Origin: Marivita sp051859345 | GTDB lineage: Bacteria; Pseudomonadota; Alphaproteobacteria; Rhodobacterales; Rhodobacteraceae | Assembly (NCBI RefSeq): GCF_051859345.1 | Contig: NZ_JBHYFV010000002.1 | Span: 1 to 64,000, forward strand | Length of the DNA: 64,000 bases | Reading direction: 5' to 3' | Shown: piece by piece, positions 27,396 through 35,293 of the stretch | Numbering within the stretch: position 1 is the first letter of the stretch | Layout: every line of letters starts with the position of its first letter | Translations under genes and position numbers: made by a program | The notes under the pieces: model-generated | What the model was told of the DNA's origin: nothing | Databases searched by the model: none | What the model saw: the letters and a program-made list of their open reading frames with translations, nothing else

Positions 27396-29023
27396 CGATC
27401 CTGACCCATAGCTGCACCCCGTTCGAGGGGCAGAAGCCCGGCACATCGGGCCTGCGCAAGAAAACGCGCGTCTACATGCAGCCCGGCTATGTCGAGTGTT
27501 TCGTGCAGTCGATCTTCAACGCGATTGGCGGCATTGCAGGCAAGACGCTCGTCATCGGCGGGGATGGACGGTACTTCAACGCGGATGCAATCCAGACGAT
27601 CCTGCGCATGGCGTCCGCCAACGGTGCGGCGCGCGCGATTGTCGGTCAGGGGGGGCTTCTGTCCACACCGGCCGCGTCGAACCTCATCCGGCAACGCAAG
27701 GCGGATGGCGGTCTGATCCTGTCGGCCAGCCACAATCCCGGTGGCATCGACGAGGATTTCGGGTTGAAATACAACACATCAAACGGCGGTCCGGCCCCAG
27801 AGGCGATCACTGACGCGATCTTCGCGCAGACCAAGACCATCGACAGCTACAAGACCCTCGACACCGCCGATATCGACCTTGACCGGGTAGACGAGCGTGC
27901 CTTGGGCGACATGACGGTCGAGATCGTCGATCCGGTCACCGACTACGCCGCTCTGATGGAAGACCTGTTCAATTTCGACGCGCTGCGTGCGCTGTTTGCG
28001 GGTGGATTTACCATGCGGTTCGACGCCATGCATGCGGTGACCGGACCCTATGCCACAACCATCCTCGAAGACACGCTGGGTGCGCCTGAAGGCACCGTTC
28101 TCAATGGGGTGCCGTCAGAGGATTTCGGCAAGGGCCATCCCGATCCAAACCCGATCTGGGCCAAGCCGCTGGTCGATCTGGTGATGTCGGATGACGGCCC
28201 GGACTTTGCGGCGGCGTCTGATGGCGATGGTGATCGCAACATGATCCTTGGCAAGGGCATCTATGTGACCCCGTCCGACAGTCTTGCGGTTCTGGCCGCC
28301 AACGCCCACCTCGCCCCCGGCTACACCCGTGGCATTGCCGGTGTTGCGCGGTCCATGCCCACCAGCGGTGCGTGTGACCGGGTCGCCGAGGCGCTTGGTG
28401 TGGAGTGTTTCGAGACGCCGACGGGGTGGAAGTTCTTCGGCAATCTTCTGGATGCCGGGCGCGTGACCCTGTGTGGCGAGGAAAGCGCCGGCACCGGGAG
28501 TGACCATGTGCGGGAAAAAGACGGGCTTTGGGCGGTGCTGTTGTGGCTCAATATCCTGGCCAAGCGCAAGATGTCCGTGAAGGACATTCTGCAGGATCAT
28601 TGGGAGACATATGGCCGGAACTACTATTCCCGCCATGACTACGAGGCGGTGGACAGCGAGGCCGCCAATGGGCTGATGACGGATCTGACGGCGCGGTTGG
28701 ACGATCTTGCAGGACAGAGCTTTGGTGCCTGCACGGTCGTATCCGCCGATTCCTTTTCGTACCACGATCCCGTCGATGGTTCGGTCAGCCACAATCAGGG
28801 TCTGCGGATCAATTTCGAGGGCGGCGGTCGGGCGGTCTTGCGATTGTCCGGCACGGGAACCGAAGGCGCGACGCTGCGGGTCTATCTTGAGCGGTACGAG
28901 GCACCGGGCGGGGATCTGAACATCGAAACGCAAGCGGCTCTTCAGGAAATTTCCGAAGCCACGGCGCGGATCACCGGTTTGCGCGAGCGGACCGGAAGAA
29001 CCAGACCCGACGTGATGACATAG
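27392..29023 (+). CDS. pgm: Phosphoglucomutase (alpha-D-glucose phosphate-specific)
   Basis: Interconverts glucose-1-phosphate and glucose-6-phosphate, linking glycogen to central metabolism. The 543 residues match the alpha-D-glucose phosphate-specific family. The phosphoserine is Ser113 in ILSASHNPGG, the metal loop is ASDGDGDRNMI, and sugar and phosphate loops are seen as EESAGTGSDH and RLSGTGTEG. It is last of seven genes, with ATGA overlap with malQ. A multi-hairpin element follows directly. Confidence 0.96.
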   Translation: MTILTHSCTPFEGQKPGTSGLRKKTRVYMQPGYVECFVQSIFNAIGGIAGKTLVIGGDGRYFNADAIQTILRMASANGAARAIVGQGGLLSTPAASNLIRQRKADGGLILSASHNPGGIDEDFGLKYNTSNGGPAPEAITDAIFAQTKTIDSYKTLDTADIDLDRVDERALGDMTVEIVDPVTDYAALMEDLFNFDALRALFAGGFTMRFDAMHAVTGPYATTILEDTLGAPEGTVLNGVPSEDFGKGHPDPNPIWAKPLVDLVMSDDGPDFAAASDGDGDRNMILGKGIYVTPSDSLAVLAANAHLAPGYTRGIAGVARSMPTSGACDRVAEALGVECFETPTGWKFFGNLLDAGRVTLCGEESAGTGSDHVREKDGLWAVLLWLNILAKRKMSVKDILQDHWETYGRNYYSRHDYEAVDSEAANGLMTDLTARLDDLAGQSFGACTVVSADSFSYHDPVDGSVSHNQGLRINFEGGGRAVLRLSGTGTEGATLRVYLERYEAPGGDLNIETQAALQEISEATARITGLRERTGRTRPDVMT

Positions 29024-29024
29024 A

Positions 29025-29109
29025 CAGGGAAGCGCTTTCAAGCGCGCTTGAGACGCGGTTTGCAAACCGCGTGGTCAAGGTCTTTGCAAAGACCTTTGCC
29101 CTAGCCCTG
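29025..29109. repeat. Second multi-hairpin element, in the pgm/sitD convergent junction
   Basis: Shares its plan with the element at 9198-9315. A short closing stem CAGGG (29025-29029) pairs with CCCTG (29105-29109). Inside are the palindrome CAAGCGCGCTTG (29039-29050), ACGCGGTTTGCAAACCGCGT (29053-29072) and AAGGTCTTTGCAAAGACCTT (29077-29096), all perfect. The middle palindrome is nearly identical to the GGTTTGCAAACC hairpin of the first element. The right end overlaps the last codons of sitD. Both copies lie between convergent genes, which suggests a terminator-like or 3'-end role (inference). Confidence 0.75.
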
Positions 29110-29949
29110 CTGGATGCGCATTAATGAGGCCCGGCGCGCCAGGATCTGTCGGCGCACGAAGGCCAGCAAGAACATCGAGGTCAGGATCAGGATGATTGTC
29201 GGCGCAGGTGCGCTGTCGAGGAAGAAGCTCAGATATGTGCCCAGCAACATCGCGGACATGTTGATCAGGACCGACACCCAGAGCATTGTCGAGAATTTGC
29301 GCACCAGCAAGAACGCAATTGCGCCGGGGGCGATCAGCAACCCGATCGCAAGAATGAGCCCCGCCGCAGACAGCGTGGCCACAATGGTCAGCGACAAGAC
29401 GGTCAACAATCCGTAGTGCAGCGTGTTGACCCAGAGCCCGGAGGCCTGCGCCTGCGCGGGATCGAAGCTGTGCAGCAAGAGGTCTTTCCATTTGAGAACC
29501 AGCACAGCGGCAACCAGCGCTGAAATGATGCCTGCCGTCCAAAGTTCGTGGCTTTCCACCCCCAGCATGTTGCCGAACAGGATGTGATCCAGGTGCGCGT
29601 TCGTTTCGATCGAGACGTAAAGCACGATCCCAAGCCCGAACATGCCCGAGAAGACGACCCCCATCACGGTGTCCTGCTTTACCCGGCTGTTGGATGTCAG
29701 ATAGCCGGTGGCCAGCGCACAGGTCATGCCAGCCGCAAACGCACCGATGAGGAGCGGAATGCCAAGGATATAGGCCAGCACGATCCCCGGCAGCACCGCA
29801 TGGCTGACCGCATCGCCCATCAGGGCCCAGCCTTTGAGGACAAGAAAGCAGGACAGAAGTGCTGTCGGGACGGCCACCATCATCGAGATGAGAAAGGCGT
29901 TTTGCATAAATGCAAAGCGAAAGGGCAAAAGAAGTGTTTCGAGATCCAT
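29101..29949 (-). CDS. sitD: Metal ABC transporter permease (SitD-type)
   Basis: Second membrane subunit of a cluster 9-type metal transporter. It has 282 residues, about eight hydrophobic segments, and the family stretch LMGDAVSHAVLPGIVLAY near 45-62. A GTG codon lies directly before the chosen ATG, and that ATG overlaps the sitC stop (TGATG). It is paralogous to the upstream permease, as usual for two-permease SitABCD/PsaABC systems. It acts in the inner membrane with SitC and SitB. Confidence 0.88.
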   Translation of the reverse strand: MDLETLLLPFRFAFMQNAFLISMMVAVPTALLSCFLVLKGWALMGDAVSHAVLPGIVLAYILGIPLLIGAFAAGMTCALATGYLTSNSRVKQDTVMGVVFSGMFGLGIVLYVSIETNAHLDHILFGNMLGVESHELWTAGIISALVAAVLVLKWKDLLLHSFDPAQAQASGLWVNTLHYGLLTVLSLTIVATLSAAGLILAIGLLIAPGAIAFLLVRKFSTMLWVSVLINMSAMLLGTYLSFFLDSAPAPTIILILTSMFLLAFVRRQILARRASLMRIQQG

Positions 29950-30851
29950 CACACACCGTCCTGCGCAGCATTACCTGCCACAAGGCTGTCGCCCGGACCG
30001 TCTCGAAGAGCGGTTTGGGCTTTGCGTCGTGCCGCCAAAAGCCCGTGGCGGGGGGCAAAGACAAAGACCAGAAGGAAGATCAGTGTTTGCAGGCACACGA
30101 TGACTCCACCGGTCGCACCGTCGAGGAAATAGCTGATATAGGCCCCGAAAAAGCTGGTCAGGGCGCCGATCGCAACCGACGTGATGATCAACCGTGGGAA
30201 CCGGTCACACAGCAGATAGGCGGTCGCCCCCGGAGTCACGACCATGGCGATCACCAGAAACGCGCCGACGGTCTGCATCGCTGCAACCACCGAGGCGGAC
30301 AGCAGAACGAAGAACAGCGCCTTGAGTAGCTGCGGACGCAGTCCGATGGTGCGGGCGTGGTTTTCGTCGAAGAACGTGACCATCAGGTCTTTCCATTTGG
30401 CAAGCAGCACCGCCAGCGACACAAAGCCGATGATCGCCAGCTGCAGTGTGTCTCCGGGTGTGATGGCAAGGATGTTTCCCATGGTGATGGTCTGGATCGA
30501 CACCGACATCGGGTTGACCGACACAATGAAAAGACCAAGCCCGAAAAACGAGGTGAAGATCAGCCCGATGATCACATCCGGCTTCAGCCCCGACCGGTCC
30601 GACAGAAACAGCATCGCCCCTGCGGCAAGCCCGCCGGCGATGAACGCGCCCAGCGCGAACGGCAGGCCAAGGATGTAGGCCCCCGCAACACCCGGCACCA
30701 CCGAATGGGACAGCGCGTCCCCGATCAGCGACCAGCCCTTGAGCATCAGGTAGGACGACAGAAAGGCACAAACGCCTCCGACAAGAGCCGACACCCACAT
30801 GGCGTTGACCATGTAGTTATAGCCAAACGGTTCCAGCAGCGCTTCGATCAT
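29949..30851 (-). CDS. sitC: Metal ABC transporter permease (SitC-type)
   Basis: Inner-membrane permease of the metal transporter, 300 residues, with about eight membrane segments. The conserved LIGDALSHSVVPGVAGAYI near 42-60 matches the ABC-3 permease family. The C-terminal ~35 residues (after LIFLLVFVFAPRHGLL) are a soluble tail that the partner permease lacks. The start overlaps the sitB stop by 4 bases. Confidence 0.88.
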   Translation of the reverse strand: MIEALLEPFGYNYMVNAMWVSALVGGVCAFLSSYLMLKGWSLIGDALSHSVVPGVAGAYILGLPFALGAFIAGGLAAGAMLFLSDRSGLKPDVIIGLIFTSFFGLGLFIVSVNPMSVSIQTITMGNILAITPGDTLQLAIIGFVSLAVLLAKWKDLMVTFFDENHARTIGLRPQLLKALFFVLLSASVVAAMQTVGAFLVIAMVVTPGATAYLLCDRFPRLIITSVAIGALTSFFGAYISYFLDGATGGVIVCLQTLIFLLVFVFAPRHGLLAARRKAQTALRDGPGDSLVAGNAAQDGV

Positions 30852-31747
30852 GGATTTGGATCCGTCCGCTGGGTCTTGTCGCCATATTGAACGAAGGGGC
30901 GTTCATCGTCGGTAAAGATCGTGACCTCGCGGGCGTCCTCGTCATCGTGCAGCGTATCACCTCCCAAGGTGAAATGGCGCAGCACACCTCCAAACGCCTG
31001 TTCCAGATTTTCGCGGGTGAAGGTCGTTTCAGTTGGCCCGTAGCTCAGCACGGTTCCCTTGACCAGAACGGTTCGGTCACAAAACTCGGGCACCGAGCCG
31101 AGGTTGTGGGTCGATACCAGCATCACCCGGCCTTCGTCGCGCAATTCACGCAGCAAGGCAACGATCTGATCTTCGGTCTGCACGTCAACGCCGGTAAACG
31201 GCTCGTCCAGCAGGATCACCTGACCATCCTGCGCCAGAGCCCGCGCAAGGAACACACGTTTGCGCTGTCCCCCGGAAAGCTCTCCGATCTGGCGATGGCG
31301 AAACTCCTGCATGTTCACACGTTTCAACGCCTCATCGACCGCCGCGTGATCTACCGTCTTGGGACGACGCAGAAAGCCCATGTGACCATAGCGGCCCATC
31401 ATCACGACATCCTCGACAAGGACGGGAAAGGCCCAATCCACCTCTTCGGACTGGGGCACATAGGCGACCAGGTTCTTGGCCAGCGCCTCTTTCACCGTCA
31501 TTCCGAGAATGCGGATTTCGCCTTTTGATGCGGGAACAAAGCCCATGATGGCCTTGAACAATGTCGACTTGCCCGCGCCGTTGATTCCGACAAGCGCCGT
31601 CACGGTGCCGCGCGGGATTTCGAAGCTGGCATTCCAAAGCGCCGTGTGACCGTTGCGATAGGAGACCGTCACATCCTGCGCTGACAAGCCGCTCTCCCGT
31701 GACGCGGGTGCGGTCTGTGGTGTCATCCGGCTCTGCTCATCGAGCAT
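30848..31747 (-). CDS. sitB: Metal ABC transporter ATP-binding protein (SitB-type)
   Basis: 299-residue ATPase. Walker A is GINGAGKST, the signature is LSGGQRKRVFLARALA, and Walker B is VILLDEPFTGVD. The N-terminal ~22 residues and the C-terminal ~35 residues extend beyond the usual core. The ATG at 31747 has an AAGGA ribosome site; a second in-frame ATG lies 7 codons on. A 93-base gap without a clear promoter separates it from sitA, so one transcript is likely. Confidence 0.88.
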   Translation of the reverse strand: MLDEQSRMTPQTAPASRESGLSAQDVTVSYRNGHTALWNASFEIPRGTVTALVGINGAGKSTLFKAIMGFVPASKGEIRILGMTVKEALAKNLVAYVPQSEEVDWAFPVLVEDVVMMGRYGHMGFLRRPKTVDHAAVDEALKRVNMQEFRHRQIGELSGGQRKRVFLARALAQDGQVILLDEPFTGVDVQTEDQIVALLRELRDEGRVMLVSTHNLGSVPEFCDRTVLVKGTVLSYGPTETTFTRENLEQAFGGVLRHFTLGGDTLHDDEDAREVTIFTDDERPFVQYGDKTQRTDPNP

Positions 31748-31840
31748 GGCATGTCCTTACGTTCTTCGGGCCACTAGCCCCTAAAAATGCGCACCCGCAG
31801 CAGGATCGCCACGGGTCGCGCGCCTGAATTCTCTTCCTGC

Positions 31841-32740
31841 TCAGTTGGTGGCAGAGGTCAGACCCTCCACAACGGTCCGCGCGGTGACGGTCAGCAGATC
31901 AAGATAGGTCGGAACGGGTCCACCTGCCTCGCTTAACGAATCGACATAGAGCACGCCGCCATAGGTGACACCTGTTTCGCGCGCCACCTGCTCTGCGGGA
32001 GACGTGTTGACCGTGCTTTCGCAAAAGACCACCGGAATATCATTGTCGCGCACGCCGTCGATCACGGCCCGCACCTGCTGCGGCGTTCCCACCTGATCGG
32101 CGTTCATCGGCCAGAGATACAGTTCTTGCAGACCAAGGTCGCGGGCAAGATAGCTGAACGCGCCCTCGCAGGTAACCAGCCAGCGTTGTTCTGGAGGGAT
32201 CGTGGCGATTGCGTCGCGCAGCGGGTCAATCGTCGCGCGCAGCTCGTCTTTGTAGCGCGCGGCATTTGCGGCATAGGTCGCGGCGTTTTCGGGATCGTGC
32301 TCGGAAAAGGCCTTGGCGATATTGTCGATATAGATCAGGGCATTATCGAGCCCCATCCAGGCATGCGGATTTGGCTTCCCCTCGTAGCTGCCAGACGAGA
32401 TCGAGATCGGATCAATGCCATCGCTGAGCGTGACCGATGGCACATCGCCAAGGTTCGAGATGAATTGCGCAAACCAGAGTTCGAGGTTGAGACCGTTCCA
32501 GAGAATCAGGTCAGCGTCGTAGGCCCGAACGATATCCTGCGGAGTCGGCTCGTAACCGTGAATCTCGGCACCGGGCTTGGTGATGGACACCACGTCTGCC
32601 ACATCCCCAGCCACATTCGCCGCCATGTCCGCAAGGACGGTAAAGGTCGTGACCACCTTCATCCGATCCTGCGCGGCGGCTCCGTTGGCGATCACGGCCA
32701 GCAGCCCTGCGAACAAAAGTGTAAGATTTTCGGTCTTCAT
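31841..32740 (-). CDS. sitA: Metal-binding periplasmic protein, Mn(II)/Fe(II) type
   Basis: Solute-binding protein of cluster A-I, 299 residues with a signal peptide (1-23, cleavage near AAA-QD). By alignment to the PsaA/MntA group, the metal ligands are His61, His126 (PNPHAWM), Glu192 (CEGAFSY) and Asp267 (YVDSLSE). A glutamate at the third position, and the absence of a His-rich loop, favour manganese or iron over zinc (ZnuA has a third His). A CGGAGG ribosome site precedes the ATG. It is first in the operon, under the operator at 32772-32796. Confidence 0.88.
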   Translation of the reverse strand: MKTENLTLLFAGLLAVIANGAAAQDRMKVVTTFTVLADMAANVAGDVADVVSITKPGAEIHGYEPTPQDIVRAYDADLILWNGLNLELWFAQFISNLGDVPSVTLSDGIDPISISSGSYEGKPNPHAWMGLDNALIYIDNIAKAFSEHDPENAATYAANAARYKDELRATIDPLRDAIATIPPEQRWLVTCEGAFSYLARDLGLQELYLWPMNADQVGTPQQVRAVIDGVRDNDIPVVFCESTVNTSPAEQVARETGVTYGGVLYVDSLSEAGGPVPTYLDLLTVTARTVVEGLTSATN

Positions 32741-32771
32741 GCGTCGTGCCTCCGTTGGCAGTATGTCCAGC

Positions 32772-32796
32772 GAGAATGAAAATGCAAATCATTCTC
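32772..32796 (-). promoter_or_regulatory. Mur/Fur-type operator before sitABCD
   Basis: GAGAATGA and its exact complement TCATTCTC flank a 9-base spacer AAATGCAAA. Read on the minus strand it contains TGAGAATGATTTGCA, close to a Fur-type 7-1-7 box (TGANAATNATTNTCA). The site starts 32 bases upstream of the sitA ATG, where a repressor would block the promoter. In alphaproteobacteria, sit-type transporters are commonly repressed by the Fur-family Mn sensor Mur, so Mn-dependent repression is the likely reading (inference). Confidence 0.75.
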
Positions 32797-32898
32797 ATTA
32801 ACATAAGCGACCTGTCCACAGGCGCAAGTGCGGCAGACAAGAACACCCCGGAGCAGAGCGTTCTACCCGGGAAAAGATCACGATTCTTGGAGGATCAG

Positions 32899-32974
32899 TG
32901 GTGAGCCGTGCAGGATTCGAACCTGCGACCCACTGATTAAAAGTCAGTTGCTCTACCAACTGAGCTAACGGCCC
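32899..32974 (-). tRNA. tRNA-Lys (UUU)
   Basis: A full cloverleaf is readable on the minus strand over 76 bases. The acceptor stem GGGCCGT pairs with ACGGCTC, the D-arm holds AGCTCAGTTGGTAGAGC, and the anticodon stem ACTGA/TCAGT has loop CTTTTAA giving anticodon TTT (Lys). The T-arm contains GGTTCGAATCC. The terminal CCA is encoded. No integrase or direct repeat marks it as an active attachment site. Confidence 0.97.
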
Positions 32975-32984
32975 ACTGGCGCGC

Positions 32985-33013
32985 TGTCTAGAAAGACGCA
33001 GGTGGGCGGTCAA
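32985..33013 (-). promoter_or_regulatory. Sigma-70-type promoter of tRNA-Lys
   Basis: On the minus strand TTGACC (33008-33013) and TAGACA (32985-32990) are separated by exactly 17 bases, and the -10 lies 10 bases before the first base of the tRNA. Spacing and position fit a housekeeping promoter well. Confidence 0.75.
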
Positions 33014-33112
33014 CCCCAAAACGGAACAAAGCGAACCTGACGCAAAGAATGACGCGGGGCTGCTGACGCGTCGCACTGGAAAGATGTATCGCAGGGGCGT
33101 ATATGCGCGGCC

Positions 33113-33952
33113 ATGATGACCCTCGCGACACACGACATTGCCTTCATGAAGATGCACGGGCTTGGCAACGATTTTGTCGTGCTGGATTGCCGTGTGCGTC
33201 GTGTCTCGATGAACGCAGCGATGGCGAAGGCGATTGGCGACCGCCATCGCGGTGTGGGGTTCGATCAGCTTGCCGTGATCGAACCGGGAGATGATGGCGC
33301 AGATGCGCGTCTGACCTTTTACAACGCGGATGGATCGACTGCCGGGGCCTGTGGCAACGCGACCCGCTGTATTGCGCGGTATCTGCTGGACGAAAGCGGC
33401 ATGTCAGAGGTGGTTTTGACAACAGACCGCGGACGCCTGGTTGCGCGCGATGCAGGCCATGGCCTCACGTCGGTCAATATGGGTCCGCCGCAACTCGACT
33501 GGGCGGACGTGCCGCTGGCGCACGCGATGGACACGCTTGAGCTTCCCATCGACGGGGGGCCAACTGCGACCGGGATGGGAAACCCGCATTGCACCTTTTT
33601 TGTCGAGGATGCCGAATCGGTCGATCTGGAGTCGCGGGGCGCAGAAATCGAGCATCATCCGCTGTTTCCGCAGCGCACGAATGTGCAGTTTGCCAGCGTG
33701 ATCGGCGAAAACCATCTGCGCATGCGGGTGTGGGAACGTGGTGTGGGTGTCACACTGGCCTCCGGGTCGTCCTCTTGCGCGACCGCCGTGGCGGCTGCGC
33801 GGCGTGGGCTGACGGGACGCAGCGTCACGATTGAACTGGATGGAGGCCGGATCGACATCGACTGGCGCGAGGACGGCGTCTGGATGACCGGACCAACGGC
33901 GCATGTGTTCTCGGGATCGTTCACCCTAGCCTGGTTGGAGACCATTCGATGA
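33113..33952 (+). CDS. dapF: Diaminopimelate epimerase, with substituted second catalytic Cys
   Basis: Converts LL- to meso-diaminopimelate for lysine and peptidoglycan. The 279 residues are the usual length, with MHGLGNDFVVLD near the start and the first catalytic Cys80 in GACGNATRC. The second catalytic motif, normally GETxACGTGAC, reads GVTLASGSSSC: the catalytic cysteine position (217) is Ser, encoded by TCC, and the next Cys is 222. Three in-frame ATGs (33113, 33116, 33146) make the exact start uncertain. The stop overlaps mtaB by 4 bases. This is the only DapF in the window. Confidence 0.88.
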   Translation: MMTLATHDIAFMKMHGLGNDFVVLDCRVRRVSMNAAMAKAIGDRHRGVGFDQLAVIEPGDDGADARLTFYNADGSTAGACGNATRCIARYLLDESGMSEVVLTTDRGRLVARDAGHGLTSVNMGPPQLDWADVPLAHAMDTLELPIDGGPTATGMGNPHCTFFVEDAESVDLESRGAEIEHHPLFPQRTNVQFASVIGENHLRMRVWERGVGVTLASGSSSCATAVAAARRGLTGRSVTIELDGGRIDIDWREDGVWMTGPTAHVFSGSFTLAWLETIR

Positions 33953-35202
33953 ACCCACCCAAGTTCACCACGCTGGGCTGCCGCCTGAATGCCTACGAGA
34001 CCGAGGCCATGAAAGACCTTGCCGCACAGGCGGGGCTCGAGAACGCCGTTGTGATCAACACCTGCGCCGTCACCTCCGAGGCCGTGCGCAAGGCCCGTCA
34101 GGAGATTCGCAAGCTGCGCCGCGAAAACCCCGACGCCAAGCTGATCGTCACCGGCTGCGCTGCGCAGACCGAGCCCGAGACCTTTGCGAAGATGGCCGAG
34201 GTGGATGCGGTGATCGGCAATACCGAAAAGATGACGCCCGATACCTGGCAGGGGCTTGCGGCGGATTTCATCGGTGAGACCGAGGCAGTTCAGGTCAATG
34301 ACATCATGTCGGTCACAGAAACCGCGCAGCACCTGATTGACGGGTTCGGCACACGCAGCCGCGCCTATGTTCAGGTCCAGAACGGCTGCGATCACCGCTG
34401 CACGTTCTGCATCATCCCCTTTGGGCGCGGAAATTCGCGGTCGGTCCCGGCTGGTGTGATCGTGGACCAGATCAAGCGACTGGTGGACAAGGGCTTCAAT
34501 GAAGTGGTCCTGACGGGGGTCGATTTGACCTCTTGGGGGGCCGACCTGCCGGCGCACCCCAAGCTGGGCGATCTGGTCATGCGCATCCTGAAACTGGTGC
34601 CCGACCTGCCGCGCCTGCGGATCAGTTCCATCGACAGCATCGAGGTCGATGAGAACCTGCTGACCGCCATTGCCACAGAACCGCGCCTGATGCCGCATCT
34701 GCACCTGAGCCTGCAACATGGCGACGATTTGATCCTCAAGCGGATGAAGCGGCGGCATCTGCGTGACGATGCCATCCGGTTTGCCGAAGACGCGCGCAAG
34801 CTGCGCCCGGACCTGACGTTTGGGGCCGATATCATCGCGGGATTCCCGACCGAGACCGAGGCGCATTTCGAGAATTCGCTGAAGCTTGTGGAGGAATGCC
34901 ACCTGACATGGCTGCACGTCTTCCCCTATTCGCCCCGACAAGGCACTCCGGCGGCACGGATGCCCCAGGTCGATGGGCGAGCGATCAAGGAGCGGGCCGC
35001 ACGCTTGCGCGCCTCTGGAGAGGCCGCTGTGTCGCGCCATCTGGCGGCGCAGACCGGGCGCACACACCGGGTGCTGCTTGAAGCCGCAGATATGGGCCGG
35101 ACAGAGCAGTTTACCGAGGTCCGCTTTGCAACGGCGCAGCCGGTCGGCCAGATCGTCAGCACGGTGATTACAGGCCATGACGGCCACCAGCTCGTTGCGT
35201 GA
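33949..35202 (+). CDS. mtaB: tRNA (t6A37) methylthiotransferase MtaB
   Basis: Radical-SAM enzyme that adds a methylthio group to t6A37 of ANN-decoding tRNAs. Its 417 residues begin with a UPF0004 domain with Cys11, Cys39 and Cys70 (second Fe-S cluster). The radical-SAM triad follows as Cys147, Cys151 and Cys154 in GCDHRCTFCIIPFGRG, and a C-terminal TRAM-like region closes the protein. The GCRLN motif and short length separate it from MiaB. ATGA overlap with dapF fixes the start. Confidence 0.9.
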   Translation: MNPPKFTTLGCRLNAYETEAMKDLAAQAGLENAVVINTCAVTSEAVRKARQEIRKLRRENPDAKLIVTGCAAQTEPETFAKMAEVDAVIGNTEKMTPDTWQGLAADFIGETEAVQVNDIMSVTETAQHLIDGFGTRSRAYVQVQNGCDHRCTFCIIPFGRGNSRSVPAGVIVDQIKRLVDKGFNEVVLTGVDLTSWGADLPAHPKLGDLVMRILKLVPDLPRLRISSIDSIEVDENLLTAIATEPRLMPHLHLSLQHGDDLILKRMKRRHLRDDAIRFAEDARKLRPDLTFGADIIAGFPTETEAHFENSLKLVEECHLTWLHVFPYSPRQGTPAARMPQVDGRAIKERAARLRASGEAAVSRHLAAQTGRTHRVLLEAADMGRTEQFTEVRFATAQPVGQIVSTVITGHDGHQLVA

Positions 35203-35293
35203 AGGTGACAGGTCGGATCGACAAACCCGCGCCATTGTCGTTCAGCGGCATGGCTGCGTTGCAAGCCCTGACCATTTCCGCCAAAACCACGAA

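Noticed and set aside
29101..32740. Zinc (ZnuABC-type) transporter reading of the metal ABC genes
   Set aside because: Predicted third ligand is Glu, no His-rich loop, two permeases, and the operator fits Fur/Mur and not a Zur-type site.
32899..32974. tRNA-Lys as an attachment site of an integrated element
   Set aside because: No integrase, no partial tRNA repeat, and neighbouring genes are core or transporter genes without foreign character.
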